Shown here piece after piece: positions 7,267-13,432 of a stretch of DNA of 14,030 bases. The position numbers and the translations under genes are program-made. Position 1 is the first letter of the stretch. Every line of letters starts with the position of its first letter. The stretch spans positions 1 through 14,030 of the forward strand of contig DDAM01000038.1 in the NCBI GenBank assembly GCA_002332905.1, written 5' to 3'. The stretch is from Firmicutes bacterium UBA2058. Its GTDB lineage: Bacteria; Bacillota; Clostridia; Tissierellales; Sedimentibacteraceae. The notes beneath the pieces were generated by a model, which worked only from the letters and a program-made list of their open reading frames with translations, was not told the DNA's origin and made no database searches.

Positions 7267-8652
7267 ATGTTGCACGATTTAATAAGTAGTAAAAAAAATC
7301 TCTTTAATGACAGCGTACATACTGAATTAAGAGCGCAAGTAAATAGAAGCAGAAAAATTATTCTATTAGCAGGCAATCTTATAACTAATACGCGTACTGA
7401 AAATTCAGGAGTATCAGCTAGGGTTTATAAAAATGGGGTATATGGTTTTTCCTCTATGGCTGAATACAACGATTACGCTGTTGAATCAGTGCTTAAAGCT
7501 GCTACTGATAATGCATTATTTATGGATAAGCATATCAATAAGGGCAAAAGCATGTTTGAGGCAATACCTTATGGTAATTACAAAATGGACAGCATGATTA
7601 ACGAAACAGAGCAAAAAATATACATAGAATACATAAAAGAAATTGACAATTATATAATAAAAAAATACCCTAACTTAAAAAGTCGTAGAGTTTTATATAC
7701 AGAGGACTCTATGGAAAAATTGTTATGCACTTCAGATGGCTATGATGGACATACTTCAATACCGCGTTGTTATGTGTATGTAACATTAAATTCAGAATCA
7801 GCATCTGGAGAGCCTGTTGAGCTGTTCAAGGCTATTGGTGGTTTTGGTTCATTTAATAATAACTTCAATAACCCTTCTGCACTTTTTCCACAAATAGATA
7901 AGATGTATGAGGAGCTTATGCAAAAAAGAGAAGGGATACATGCAGATGCTGGCTATAAAACTGTTATACTTGGAAGTGATTTAGCTGGTATGCTTGCACA
8001 TGAGGCTGTAGGTCATACGGTTGAGGCTGATTTGGTTCTTGGAGGCTCTGTTGCAGCTCAAAATCTAAATAATCGAGTAGCTTCAGATTTGGTTAATTTG
8101 GTTGATTTCGCTCATACTGCCCTTGGTGAAAGAGCACCTCTTCCTGTTTATGTAGATGATGAAGGAACTCTAGCAGATGATGTAGTAATTATTAAAGACG
8201 GTATTTTAACAGAATATATGAATAGCAGAGAAACTGCAAATCATTTTAATATGAAAGCAAGAGGTAATGCTAGAGCTTATACTTTTTCTGATGAACCACT
8301 AATTAGAATGAGAAATACTGCCATATTGCCAGGTAAAGATAAGCTAGAGGATATAATAGCATCTGTAGATGATGGATACTATTTTATTTCTACTAATAAT
8401 GGTCAAGCAGATACTACTGGTGAATTTATGTTTGGCGTTTGTATGGGATATGAAATTAAAAAAGGTAAGCTAGGTAGAGCAATACTTGATACAACCATAT
8501 CTGGTATGGCTTTTGAAATGCTTAAAACTGTTGATATGGTTTCTAATACTATGGTATGGTCAAGTTCAGGTTTTTGTGGTAAAAAGCAACCAATGCCTGT
8601 TGGTATGGGCGGTCCAGCTTTGCGTTGTAAAGTTATGATAGGAGGTCGTTAA
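7267..8652 (+). CDS. tldD: Metalloprotease TldD (active subunit of TldD/TldE)
   Basis: TldD forms a heterodimer with TldE that cuts unfolded or small peptides inside a closed cavity; in enterobacteria it matures microcin B17 and degrades the antitoxin CcdA. The 461-residue product carries the zinc motif HEAVGH (HExxxH, His245-Glu246-His250). GFCGKKQPMP supplies Cys437; the His-to-Cys spacing of 192 equals that of the E. coli enzyme (His262 and Cys454). The start ATG follows GGAGG with a good spacing. It is 3 bases upstream of tldE and certainly forms an operon with it. No toxin, antitoxin or RiPP precursor is recognised nearby, so the physiological substrate here is unknown. Confidence 0.95.
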   Translation: MLHDLISSKKNLFNDSVHTELRAQVNRSRKIILLAGNLITNTRTENSGVSARVYKNGVYGFSSMAEYNDYAVESVLKAATDNALFMDKHINKGKSMFEAIPYGNYKMDSMINETEQKIYIEYIKEIDNYIIKKYPNLKSRRVLYTEDSMEKLLCTSDGYDGHTSIPRCYVYVTLNSESASGEPVELFKAIGGFGSFNNNFNNPSALFPQIDKMYEELMQKREGIHADAGYKTVILGSDLAGMLAHEAVGHTVEADLVLGGSVAAQNLNNRVASDLVNLVDFAHTALGERAPLPVYVDDEGTLADDVVIIKDGILTEYMNSRETANHFNMKARGNARAYTFSDEPLIRMRNTAILPGKDKLEDIIASVDDGYYFISTNNGQADTTGEFMFGVCMGYEIKKGKLGRAILDTTISGMAFEMLKTVDMVSNTMVWSSSGFCGKKQPMPVGMGGPALRCKVMIGGR

Positions 8653-8655
8653 TTT

Positions 8656-9954
8656 ATGGAAAATTTAAAATTAGTTGCAAACAAAACTATAGAACATTTA
8701 GTTAAAAAAGGTGCTGATAAGGCTAAATGTATTGTAACCTCTAAAGAAACTCATGAATTTAACGTAGATGGTGGTGAATTTTCACTTTTTAGAACACTTT
8801 ATGATAATGAAATTTCTATTACTTCATATAAGGATAATAAAAAAGGAACTTTAGTTATTAATCGTTTTGATGATGAGGCCATAATAGAGGCTGTTAAAAA
8901 TTGCATAAATGTAGCAGATTCAGGCTCTCCAGATGAAGCTTGGGATATAGCACCTAAACAAGAAAATAAATTTTTTGCAGAAGGCTCTCCTGCTCCTAAT
9001 ATCGAGCTGTTTTTTGAAAGAACACAGGAATTATTGCAGGATATAAAGAAACGCCATCCACGTATTCTTATAGAACAAATGATAGTATGGCATGTAAAGG
9101 AAAATAATATATATATTGATACTAATAACACAGAATATGAGGTTGTTTCTGGAAAGTATGTTATTAGTTTAATGTTCTCAGGTCATGAAGGAGAAAAAGT
9201 GACATCATTTTTTGGAACTGAAGTTAGCACAGATAATCTAGATAAACCATTTATAGAACTAGGTTCAATAGAAAATGATTTGACAGATGTTGAAAATCAA
9301 CTTAACACTGTGCCTTTATTAGGTAAGTTTGAAGGAGTCGCAGTAATAACTCCAAGCTGCTTAGTATCAATAATGTATTTTATTATAAATAACTTTGCAT
9401 CTAATACAGTAATACTTGATGGAACTAGCGTGTGGAAAGATAAAATAGGTAAAAAAGTGGCTGATGAGCAAATAACAATTTCTTTAAAACCTTTGGATGA
9501 AAGAGTAATATGTGGAGAAAGATATACTGAAGATGGATTTATTTCAGAAAACTTTGATTTCATAAAGGATGGAATTCTTGAAAGCTTTGTTATTCCACTT
9601 TATGCAGCAAACAAAACAGGATATGAACGCGCTAAAAATTCTTCATTTTCTCTTGTTATCGAGGGTGGAGATACTCCTATTGATGACATTATAAAAGGTA
9701 TTAAAAAAGGAATAATTGTTGGACGTTTTTCTGGTGGTAATCCAACTATAAGTGGTGATTTTTCAGGAGTTGCTAAAAATAGCTTTTTAGTTGAAGATGG
9801 TAAAATAGTAGGTGCTATAAATGAAACAATGATAAATGGTAACTTATCTGATTTATTAAATAATCTTGTATCCATATCAAAGGAAACAGTACAAGATGGC
9901 TCAATGGTACTACCATATATGGCATTTGATAAAGTAATAATTTCAGGAAAATAA
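8656..9954 (+). CDS. tldE: TldE/PmbA, non-catalytic partner of TldD
   Basis: TldE (PmbA) is the second subunit of the TldD/TldE protease and lacks the metal site. The 432-residue product is the expected length and has no HExxxH. The family features GRFSGGNPTISGDFSGVAKNSFLVEDGKI and the preceding SFSLVIEGG are clear, and it ends close to the usual PYMAFDKVIISG. The ATG is 3 bases after the tldD stop; its GGAGG (8641-8645) lies within the last codons of tldD, 10 bases before the start, so translational coupling is likely. The gene ends just before a convergent intergenic region carrying the quasi-palindrome at 9994-10100. Confidence 0.93.
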   Translation: MENLKLVANKTIEHLVKKGADKAKCIVTSKETHEFNVDGGEFSLFRTLYDNEISITSYKDNKKGTLVINRFDDEAIIEAVKNCINVADSGSPDEAWDIAPKQENKFFAEGSPAPNIELFFERTQELLQDIKKRHPRILIEQMIVWHVKENNIYIDTNNTEYEVVSGKYVISLMFSGHEGEKVTSFFGTEVSTDNLDKPFIELGSIENDLTDVENQLNTVPLLGKFEGVAVITPSCLVSIMYFIINNFASNTVILDGTSVWKDKIGKKVADEQITISLKPLDERVICGERYTEDGFISENFDFIKDGILESFVIPLYAANKTGYERAKNSSFSLVIEGGDTPIDDIIKGIKKGIIVGRFSGGNPTISGDFSGVAKNSFLVEDGKIVGAINETMINGNLSDLLNNLVSISKETVQDGSMVLPYMAFDKVIISGK

Positions 9955-9964
9955 TAATTTAGCG

Positions 9965-9982
9965 CACTAACATATGTTGGTG
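9965..9982 (+). other. Short palindrome after tldE
   Basis: CACTAACATATGTTGGTG is palindromic except for one position that would form a G-U pair. It lies 11 bases after the tldE stop. There is no T-run behind it, so it is not a classic terminator; it could be a 3'-end structure or a protein-binding palindrome. Confidence 0.3.
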
Positions 9983-9993
9983 TAGCATAGGTT

Positions 9994-10100
9994 GGGCAGT
10001 ATAGAGTTAAACTTTTTTACTTCTCATTCTCGCGTCCCTCAATTTGATAAGGAGGGGACGCTCCGAGGAAGGCGTATAAAAGTTTAATTCTATACTACCC
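9994..10100. repeat. MITE-like quasi-palindrome between convergent genes
   Basis: The 23-base arms 9994-10016 and 10078-10100 are inverted copies with 21 of 23 matches (starting GGGCAGTATAGA and GGGTAGTATAGA when read inward). Inside is a GC-rich hairpin, GCGTCCCTC (10032-10040) against GAGGGGACGC (10052-10061), with one extra base in the right arm. The GC content of the core is well above that of its surroundings. It has no ORF and no T-run typical of a terminator. It resembles a non-autonomous palindromic repeat, but no second copy lies in the window and no clear target duplication is seen. Confidence 0.55.
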
Positions 10101-10155
10101 TTTAATGTATATAAATTATGGCTTCAGGCTTTCCTTTCCAAACATTAGGGGATAA

Positions 10156-11274
10156 TTAAGTTAAATTATTATTTATCTCTCTAACTGGGATTTTGTATTC
10201 TATTCCCTCTTGAATTTCTTCTAAGGTTTTCATATCCTTAGGTGCTACAAACATACATGTGTAACCACTTTGTCCAGCTCTGCCCGTTCTTCCTATACGA
10301 TGGATATAGCTTTCTGCGTTTTCTGGAATGTCATAGTTAAATATATAGTCAACACCAGAAATATCTAGCCCTCTGGCAGCAACATCTGTTGCTATAAGAT
10401 ATTGTAAATCAGCTTTTCTAAATGATTTCATAATTTTTTCACGCTTTGCTTGAGGTATATCACTGTGAATTTTTTCGCAGTTATAACCCTTAATAGATAA
10501 ATCCTCTTCTAGCTTATCAACCCTAACCTTTGTTCTACAAAATATTATAGCCATAAAAGGGTTATCTTCATTTAAAACCTGACATAATGCTTCCTGTTTA
10601 TGCCTATCTGTTGTAATTACTATTTCTTGCTTAATTGTATCCAATGTTACGGTCTCTTTTTGTATTGATATATTAATTGGATTAGTAGTATATCTATATG
10701 CTAATTTTTTAACCTCAGAGTTTAAGGTAGCAGAAAAACATAGTGTTTGTCTTTTGCTAGAAATGCACTTAATTATACTTTCAACCTCTTTTTTAAATCC
10801 CATAAGAAGCATTTGGTCTGCCTCATCAATAACTAGGGTTTTTAATTTACTTAAATCAATACTACCTCTGCTCAGATGGTCTAAAAGACGTCCAGGAGTT
10901 GCTATAAGCATGTGTATAGCTTTGTTTAGTTTTTTTATTTGTGAGGCAACATCCTTACCACCATAAGCTGCTAATATGTTTATATCCTTTGCAGCACTAA
11001 GCTTTTTTGCTTCCTCTGTAATTTGAATAGCTAATTCTCTTGTAGGTGTAATAATTAAAGCCTGTATATCATTATTTTCTACAGAAATATTTTCAAAAAT
11101 AGGTAGTAAAAAAGCAAGTGTTTTGCCTGTACCTGTTTGAGCCTCAGCTATGACATCATCACCATTTTTGATAATTTTAATACATTCTTCTTGTATAGGT
11201 GTTGGATTTGAAATTCCATTTTTATTTAATACCTTTATTAGATTTTCACTAATTCCTAATTGATTAAAATTCAT
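10156..11274 (-). CDS. Minimal DEAD-box RNA helicase
   Basis: This is an ATP-dependent RNA helicase that unwinds RNA duplexes, acting in mRNA decay, ribosome assembly or cold adaptation in related bacteria. From ATG 11274 the product is 372 residues, MNFNQLGIS. Motifs in order are the Q motif with TPIQ (residues 25-28), AQTGTGKT (45-52), PTRELA (77-82), TPGR (126-129), DEAD (150-153), SAT (181-183), then ATDVAARGLDI and HRIGRTGRAG. It ends soon after the helicase core and lacks the RNA-binding tail of CshA or DbpA, so no specific symbol is given. The in-frame ATG at 11286 would add MEKI but has no binding site; that ATG is the AATGG of repeat copy C, which supplies GGAG for the preferred start. 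It is transcribed alone, convergent with tldE. Confidence 0.93.
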   Translation of the reverse strand: MNFNQLGISENLIKVLNKNGISNPTPIQEECIKIIKNGDDVIAEAQTGTGKTLAFLLPIFENISVENNDIQALIITPTRELAIQITEEAKKLSAAKDINILAAYGGKDVASQIKKLNKAIHMLIATPGRLLDHLSRGSIDLSKLKTLVIDEADQMLLMGFKKEVESIIKCISSKRQTLCFSATLNSEVKKLAYRYTTNPINISIQKETVTLDTIKQEIVITTDRHKQEALCQVLNEDNPFMAIIFCRTKVRVDKLEEDLSIKGYNCEKIHSDIPQAKREKIMKSFRKADLQYLIATDVAARGLDISGVDYIFNYDIPENAESYIHRIGRTGRAGQSGYTCMFVAPKDMKTLEEIQEGIEYKIPVREINNNLT

Positions 11275-11345
11275 AATTTTCTCCATTACGCTGTTTTATA
11301 GCGTCATAAAACTTTAGCGAGAAGAGTGCTTTTTTCTTCACACTA
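11275..11345 (-). repeat. Two-hairpin pre-start element, copy C (before the helicase)
   Basis: On the minus strand, stem 1 (11335-11345 with 11315-11325) has 10 of 11 pairs including one G-U. Stem 2 is ACGCT (11300-11304) / AGCGT (11288-11292). TAATGGAG then lies before ATG 11274. A leader ORF starts at GTG 11341 and ends at 11264 (25 codons, MKKKALFSLK then FYDAIKQRNG), but no binding site precedes it. An alternative 7-bp stem, 11293-11299 with 11306-11312, overlaps stem 2 and excludes it. It is the most diverged of the three copies. Confidence 0.6.
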
Positions 11346-11352
11346 TTAGCTA

Positions 11353-11381
11353 ATACTACCATACTGTGGGTTATATTTCAA
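11353..11381 (-). promoter_or_regulatory. SigA-type promoter candidate for the helicase
   Basis: On the minus strand, TTGAAA (plus positions 11376-11381), a 17-base spacer and TAGTAT (11353-11358), with TGG before the -10 as an extended form. The predicted start near 11346 falls at the outer base of hairpin 1 of copy C, so the transcript would begin with that element. Confidence 0.5.
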
Positions 11382-11535
11382 ATATATTGTTTGTTTTCTC
11401 AATATTAATATATTATTTGTAAAATTTTTATTTTTAATAAAAAATATTTTTGTTTGTTGTAAAAACAACTGGATTTAATTTTATCTTATTATATAATTAA
11501 TACAAGAGATTATATATATGAAATAATTAAAATTT
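11382..11535. other. AT-rich intergenic spacer between divergent units
   Basis: No gene is seen. A TATAAT at 11492-11497 is the best -10 for the ferredoxin-like gene, without a good -35. GTTGT and ACAAC around 11456-11469 form a short hairpin. The rest is A/T runs. Confidence 0.4.
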
Positions 11536-11605
11536 GGAGGATAAGAGTGAAGAAAAACACTCTTCACTCTATGGACGCCACGAAGTGGCGCAATGGGAGG
11601 AAATT
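11536..11605 (+). repeat. Two-hairpin pre-start element, copy B (before the ferredoxin-like gene)
   Basis: GGAGG at 11536-11540 is followed by stem 1 AGAGTGAAGA (11544-11553) / TCTTCACTCT (11561-11570), 10 bp perfect, and stem 2 CGCCAC-GAA-GTGGCG (11576-11590). CAATGGGAGG then ends 5 bases before ATG 11606. Stem 1 has a competing 7-bp alternative, AAGAGTG (11543-11549) with CACTCTT (11558-11564). The layout matches copy A almost base for base in spacing: 74 against 73 bases from the first GGAGG to the end of ATG. Confidence 0.7.
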
Positions 11606-11609
11606 ATGA
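11547..11609 (+). other. Possible leader ORF of 20 codons in copy B
   Basis: GTG 11547 lies 6 bases after GGAGG, and its TGA stop overlaps the next start as ATGA, the classic arrangement for translational coupling. The peptide is MKKNTLHSMD followed by ATKWRNGRKL. It shares MKK and NGR with copy A, and MKK, D, K and RNG with copy C. Whether it is translated is unknown. Confidence 0.35.
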
Positions 11610-12313
11610 AAAGAAGAATAATAAGAATAGATGAAGAAAAATGTAATGGTTGTGAATTATGTGTTAAGGCATGTCATGAAGGCGCAATAGGAATTGTTAA
11701 TGGAAAGGCGAAACTATTAAGAGACGATTATTGTGATGGTTTAGGTGATTGTTTACCAGTTTGTCCTACTAATGCAATAACCTTTGAGGAAAGAGAAGCC
11801 CTAGAGTATAATGAAGCAGAAGTTAAGAAAAATATGGAGCTTAAGAAAAAATCTAATAGTGAAAAATTACCTTGTGGATGTCCAGGAACTCATTCAAAGA
11901 GCATTCAAAGAGAAAGTCAAAGTAGTTGCTGCATAGAAACAAAAGAAATAGAATCTAATCTTATGCAGTGGCCAGTTCAAATAAAACTTGTACCTACTAA
12001 TGCCGAATATTTTGATAATGCAGATTTGTTAATTGCTGCAGATTGTACTGCATATGCTTATGGAAATTTCCATGATAAGTTTATGAGAAATAAAGTAACT
12101 TTAATTGGTTGTCCAAAACTAGATGAAGGAAATTACGCTGATAAATTGACTGCAATTATTAAAAATAATAATATTAATAGTATTACAGTTGTTAGAATGC
12201 AAGTTCCATGCTGTGGTGGAATAGTTAATGCAGTTGTAGAAGCGTTAAAAAATAGTGGAAAAATTATTCAGTGGCAAGTAATAACAATTTCTACTGACGG
12301 AAAAGTTATTTAA
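11606..12313 (+). CDS. Cysteine-rich ferredoxin-like iron-sulfur protein
   Basis: The N-terminal third is a ferredoxin domain: CNGCELCVKAC (Cys13, 16, 19, 23) and CDGLGDCLPVCP (Cys43, 49, 53). The usual second cysteine of the latter motif is Leu46, so only one complete [4Fe-4S] ligand set is canonical. A charged linker (about residues 60-87) leads to a C-terminal region with CGCPG (90, 92), a CC pair (108-109), DCTAYAYGNFH (147), GCPKLD (169) and PCCGG (202-203), giving 15 cysteines in 235 residues. Similar proteins occur in anaerobes, but I know no proven function; electron transfer to the neighbouring superoxide reductases is an inference. ATG 11606 follows GGGAGG; an in-frame TTG at 11534 merely reads through repeat copy B and is rejected. 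Confidence 0.85.
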   Translation: MKRRIIRIDEEKCNGCELCVKACHEGAIGIVNGKAKLLRDDYCDGLGDCLPVCPTNAITFEEREALEYNEAEVKKNMELKKKSNSEKLPCGCPGTHSKSIQRESQSSCCIETKEIESNLMQWPVQIKLVPTNAEYFDNADLLIAADCTAYAYGNFHDKFMRNKVTLIGCPKLDEGNYADKLTAIIKNNNINSITVVRMQVPCCGGIVNAVVEALKNSGKIIQWQVITISTDGKVI

Positions 12314-12332
12314 TGAATTATTCTGTTTATTA

Positions 12333-12341
12333 TGTTATAAT
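12333..12341 (+). promoter_or_regulatory. Extended -10 promoter candidate for desulfoferrodoxin 1
   Basis: TGT-TATAAT lies 20 bases after the ferredoxin-like stop; ATGAAT 17 bases upstream is a weak -35 (3 of 6). It would allow separate expression of the superoxide reductase. Confidence 0.4.
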
Positions 12342-12361
12342 TCGGGTATATATATCTTGAT

Positions 12362-12376
12362 TTATAATATATATAA
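12362..12376 (+). promoter_or_regulatory. PerR-box-like operator before desulfoferrodoxin 1
   Basis: TTATAAT-A-TATATAA matches 12 of 14 arm positions of the PerR consensus TTATAAT-N-ATTATAA and lies just downstream of the -10 at 12336-12341, suitable for repression. In Clostridium acetobutylicum PerR controls oxygen-defence genes of this class. The region is almost pure A/T, so a chance match is quite possible. Confidence 0.3.
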
Positions 12377-12412
12377 ATAAAAATTTATTAGGTAATCGGA
12401 GGATATTAAATT

Positions 12413-12796
12413 ATGAGTGAAAAGAAGTTTTTTATATGTGAGCATTGTGGCAACATGATAGAAATGATTAAAAAATCAGGTGTTCCTGTTGTTTGCTGTG
12501 GTCATCCTATGACAGAAATAGTAGCAAATACAGTTGAAGCTTCAGTTGAAAAGCACTTGCCAGTAGCTAGCGTAAACGATGGTATAGTTAATGTAAAGAT
12601 TGGAAGTGTAGCTCATCCAATGATACAAGAGCATCATATTGAGTGGGTTTACTTAGAAACAGTAAATGGAATTCAAAGAAAAATGTTAAAAGTTGATAGC
12701 CAGCCTGAAATATCATTTGCTATAACAGAAGATGATGAACCAGTTGCTGTTTACGCATATTGCAATTTACACGGATTATGGAAAACTGAATTATAA
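12413..12796 (+). CDS. dfx: Desulfoferrodoxin 1 (superoxide reductase)
   Basis: This cytoplasmic enzyme reduces superoxide to hydrogen peroxide without releasing oxygen, a typical defence of strict anaerobes. The 127-residue product has both iron sites of a 2Fe desulfoferrodoxin. The N-terminal desulforedoxin domain has Cys9, Cys12, Cys28 and Cys29 (CEHC...VVCCG). The catalytic domain has Glu46-Lys47-His48 (EKHLP), His68 (HPM), His74 (EHHIEW), and Cys117 and His120 in YCNLHGLW, supplying the four-His, one-Cys Fe centre and the Glu/Lys pair near it. GGAGG lies 10 bases before the ATG. It follows the ferredoxin-like gene by 99 bases and ends in a strong terminator, so it can be a single transcript or the end of a two-gene unit. 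Confidence 0.95.
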   Translation: MSEKKFFICEHCGNMIEMIKKSGVPVVCCGHPMTEIVANTVEASVEKHLPVASVNDGIVNVKIGSVAHPMIQEHHIEWVYLETVNGIQRKMLKVDSQPEISFAITEDDEPVAVYAYCNLHGLWKTEL

Positions 12797-12807
12797 AATA
12801 TGTTGAC

Positions 12808-12843
12808 AAATAAAGCTATTTTAAACAATAGCTTTATTTTTTT
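12808..12843 (+). terminator. Strong rho-independent terminator after desulfoferrodoxin 1
   Basis: A perfect 13-bp stem (12808-12820 with 12827-12839), loop TTAAAC, runs straight into a T-tract that ends at 12843. It separates the two desulfoferrodoxin genes transcriptionally. Confidence 0.88.
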
Positions 12844-12974
12844 GTTAATAAAATTGATCCAATTTTGTTACGAATAATAATTATTTAAATAGTAAATATT
12901 AATAATACTTGGCATTAAAATAAACAATTAATAAGTAACAAGGGTAAAAGATTTTTAATAGCATGGAGGAATAT

Positions 12975-13364
12975 ATGGTTAGAAAAGAAAATAAATTTTA
13001 TATCTGTGATAAATGTGGAAATATTATTAGAATGGTTGTTGATAAAGGTATACCAGTTGTTTGCTGTGGCAAAACAATGAGAGAATTAGTACCAAATACT
13101 GTTGAAGCATCGCATGAAAAACATATCCCAGAAATTGACTTTGCTAGAAATATACTGAGAGTTAAGGTTGGTAATGTATCACATCCTATGGAGAGTGAAC
13201 ATAGTATTGAATGGGTTTATGTTGTTACAAGTGAAGGAGAGCAATATAAACGTCTAAGATTAGATAAGGATCCGGAAACTGAATTTGCTTTAGTTAATGG
13301 AGATAAGCCAATAAAAGTTTTTGCTTATTGTAATTTACATGGACTTTGGGGAGTTGAAGCTTAA
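12975..13364 (+). CDS. dfx: Desulfoferrodoxin 2 (superoxide reductase)
   Basis: A second 2Fe superoxide reductase, 129 residues from ATG 12975. The ATG at 12963 is rejected because ATGGAGGA there is itself the ribosome binding site (GGAGG 12965-12969, 5 bases before the chosen start). It aligns without gaps to desulfoferrodoxin 1 over 127 positions with 68 identities by my hand count. All metal ligands are kept: CDKC and CCG in the N-terminal domain, EKHIP, HPM, EHSIEW and YCNLHGLW. The extra His of copy 1 (EHHIEW) is Ser here, but the ligand His remains. The copies have diverged well beyond a recent duplication and use separate terminators, suggesting different expression. GAATAATAATTATTT near 12870 is a weak PerR-like palindrome upstream. 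Confidence 0.95.
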   Translation: MVRKENKFYICDKCGNIIRMVVDKGIPVVCCGKTMRELVPNTVEASHEKHIPEIDFARNILRVKVGNVSHPMESEHSIEWVYVVTSEGEQYKRLRLDKDPETEFALVNGDKPIKVFAYCNLHGLWGVEA

Positions 13365-13377
13365 GATTAGAAAGAAT

Positions 13378-13432
13378 AAAAAACTACATACGCAATGCTT
13401 TAACATAATGATATTGCGCATGTAGTTTTTTT
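13378..13432. terminator. Bidirectional terminator between desulfoferrodoxin 2 and greA
   Basis: The 19-position stem 13378-13396 with 13413-13431 has a single A/C mismatch, begins with six A and ends in seven T, so it has a T-run in both directions. Its right end overlaps the greA stop codon. It serves both convergent genes. Confidence 0.85.

Noticed and set aside
11534..11605. In-frame TTG start giving a 24-residue N-terminal extension to the ferredoxin-like protein
   Set aside because: The extension is read through repeat copy B, TTG overlaps a ribosome binding site, and ATG 11606 has GGGAGG at ideal spacing before a normal ferredoxin N-terminus.
11646..11764. Degenerate second ferredoxin cluster (Leu at a ligand position) as a mutation
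   Set aside because: The CDGLG-x-CLP-x-CP form seems familiar from related anaerobe proteins, so it is probably a family trait rather than damage; I cannot verify this without a search.
12963..12974. ATG 12963 as the desulfoferrodoxin 2 start
   Set aside because: The ATGGAGGA string is the binding site for ATG 12975.
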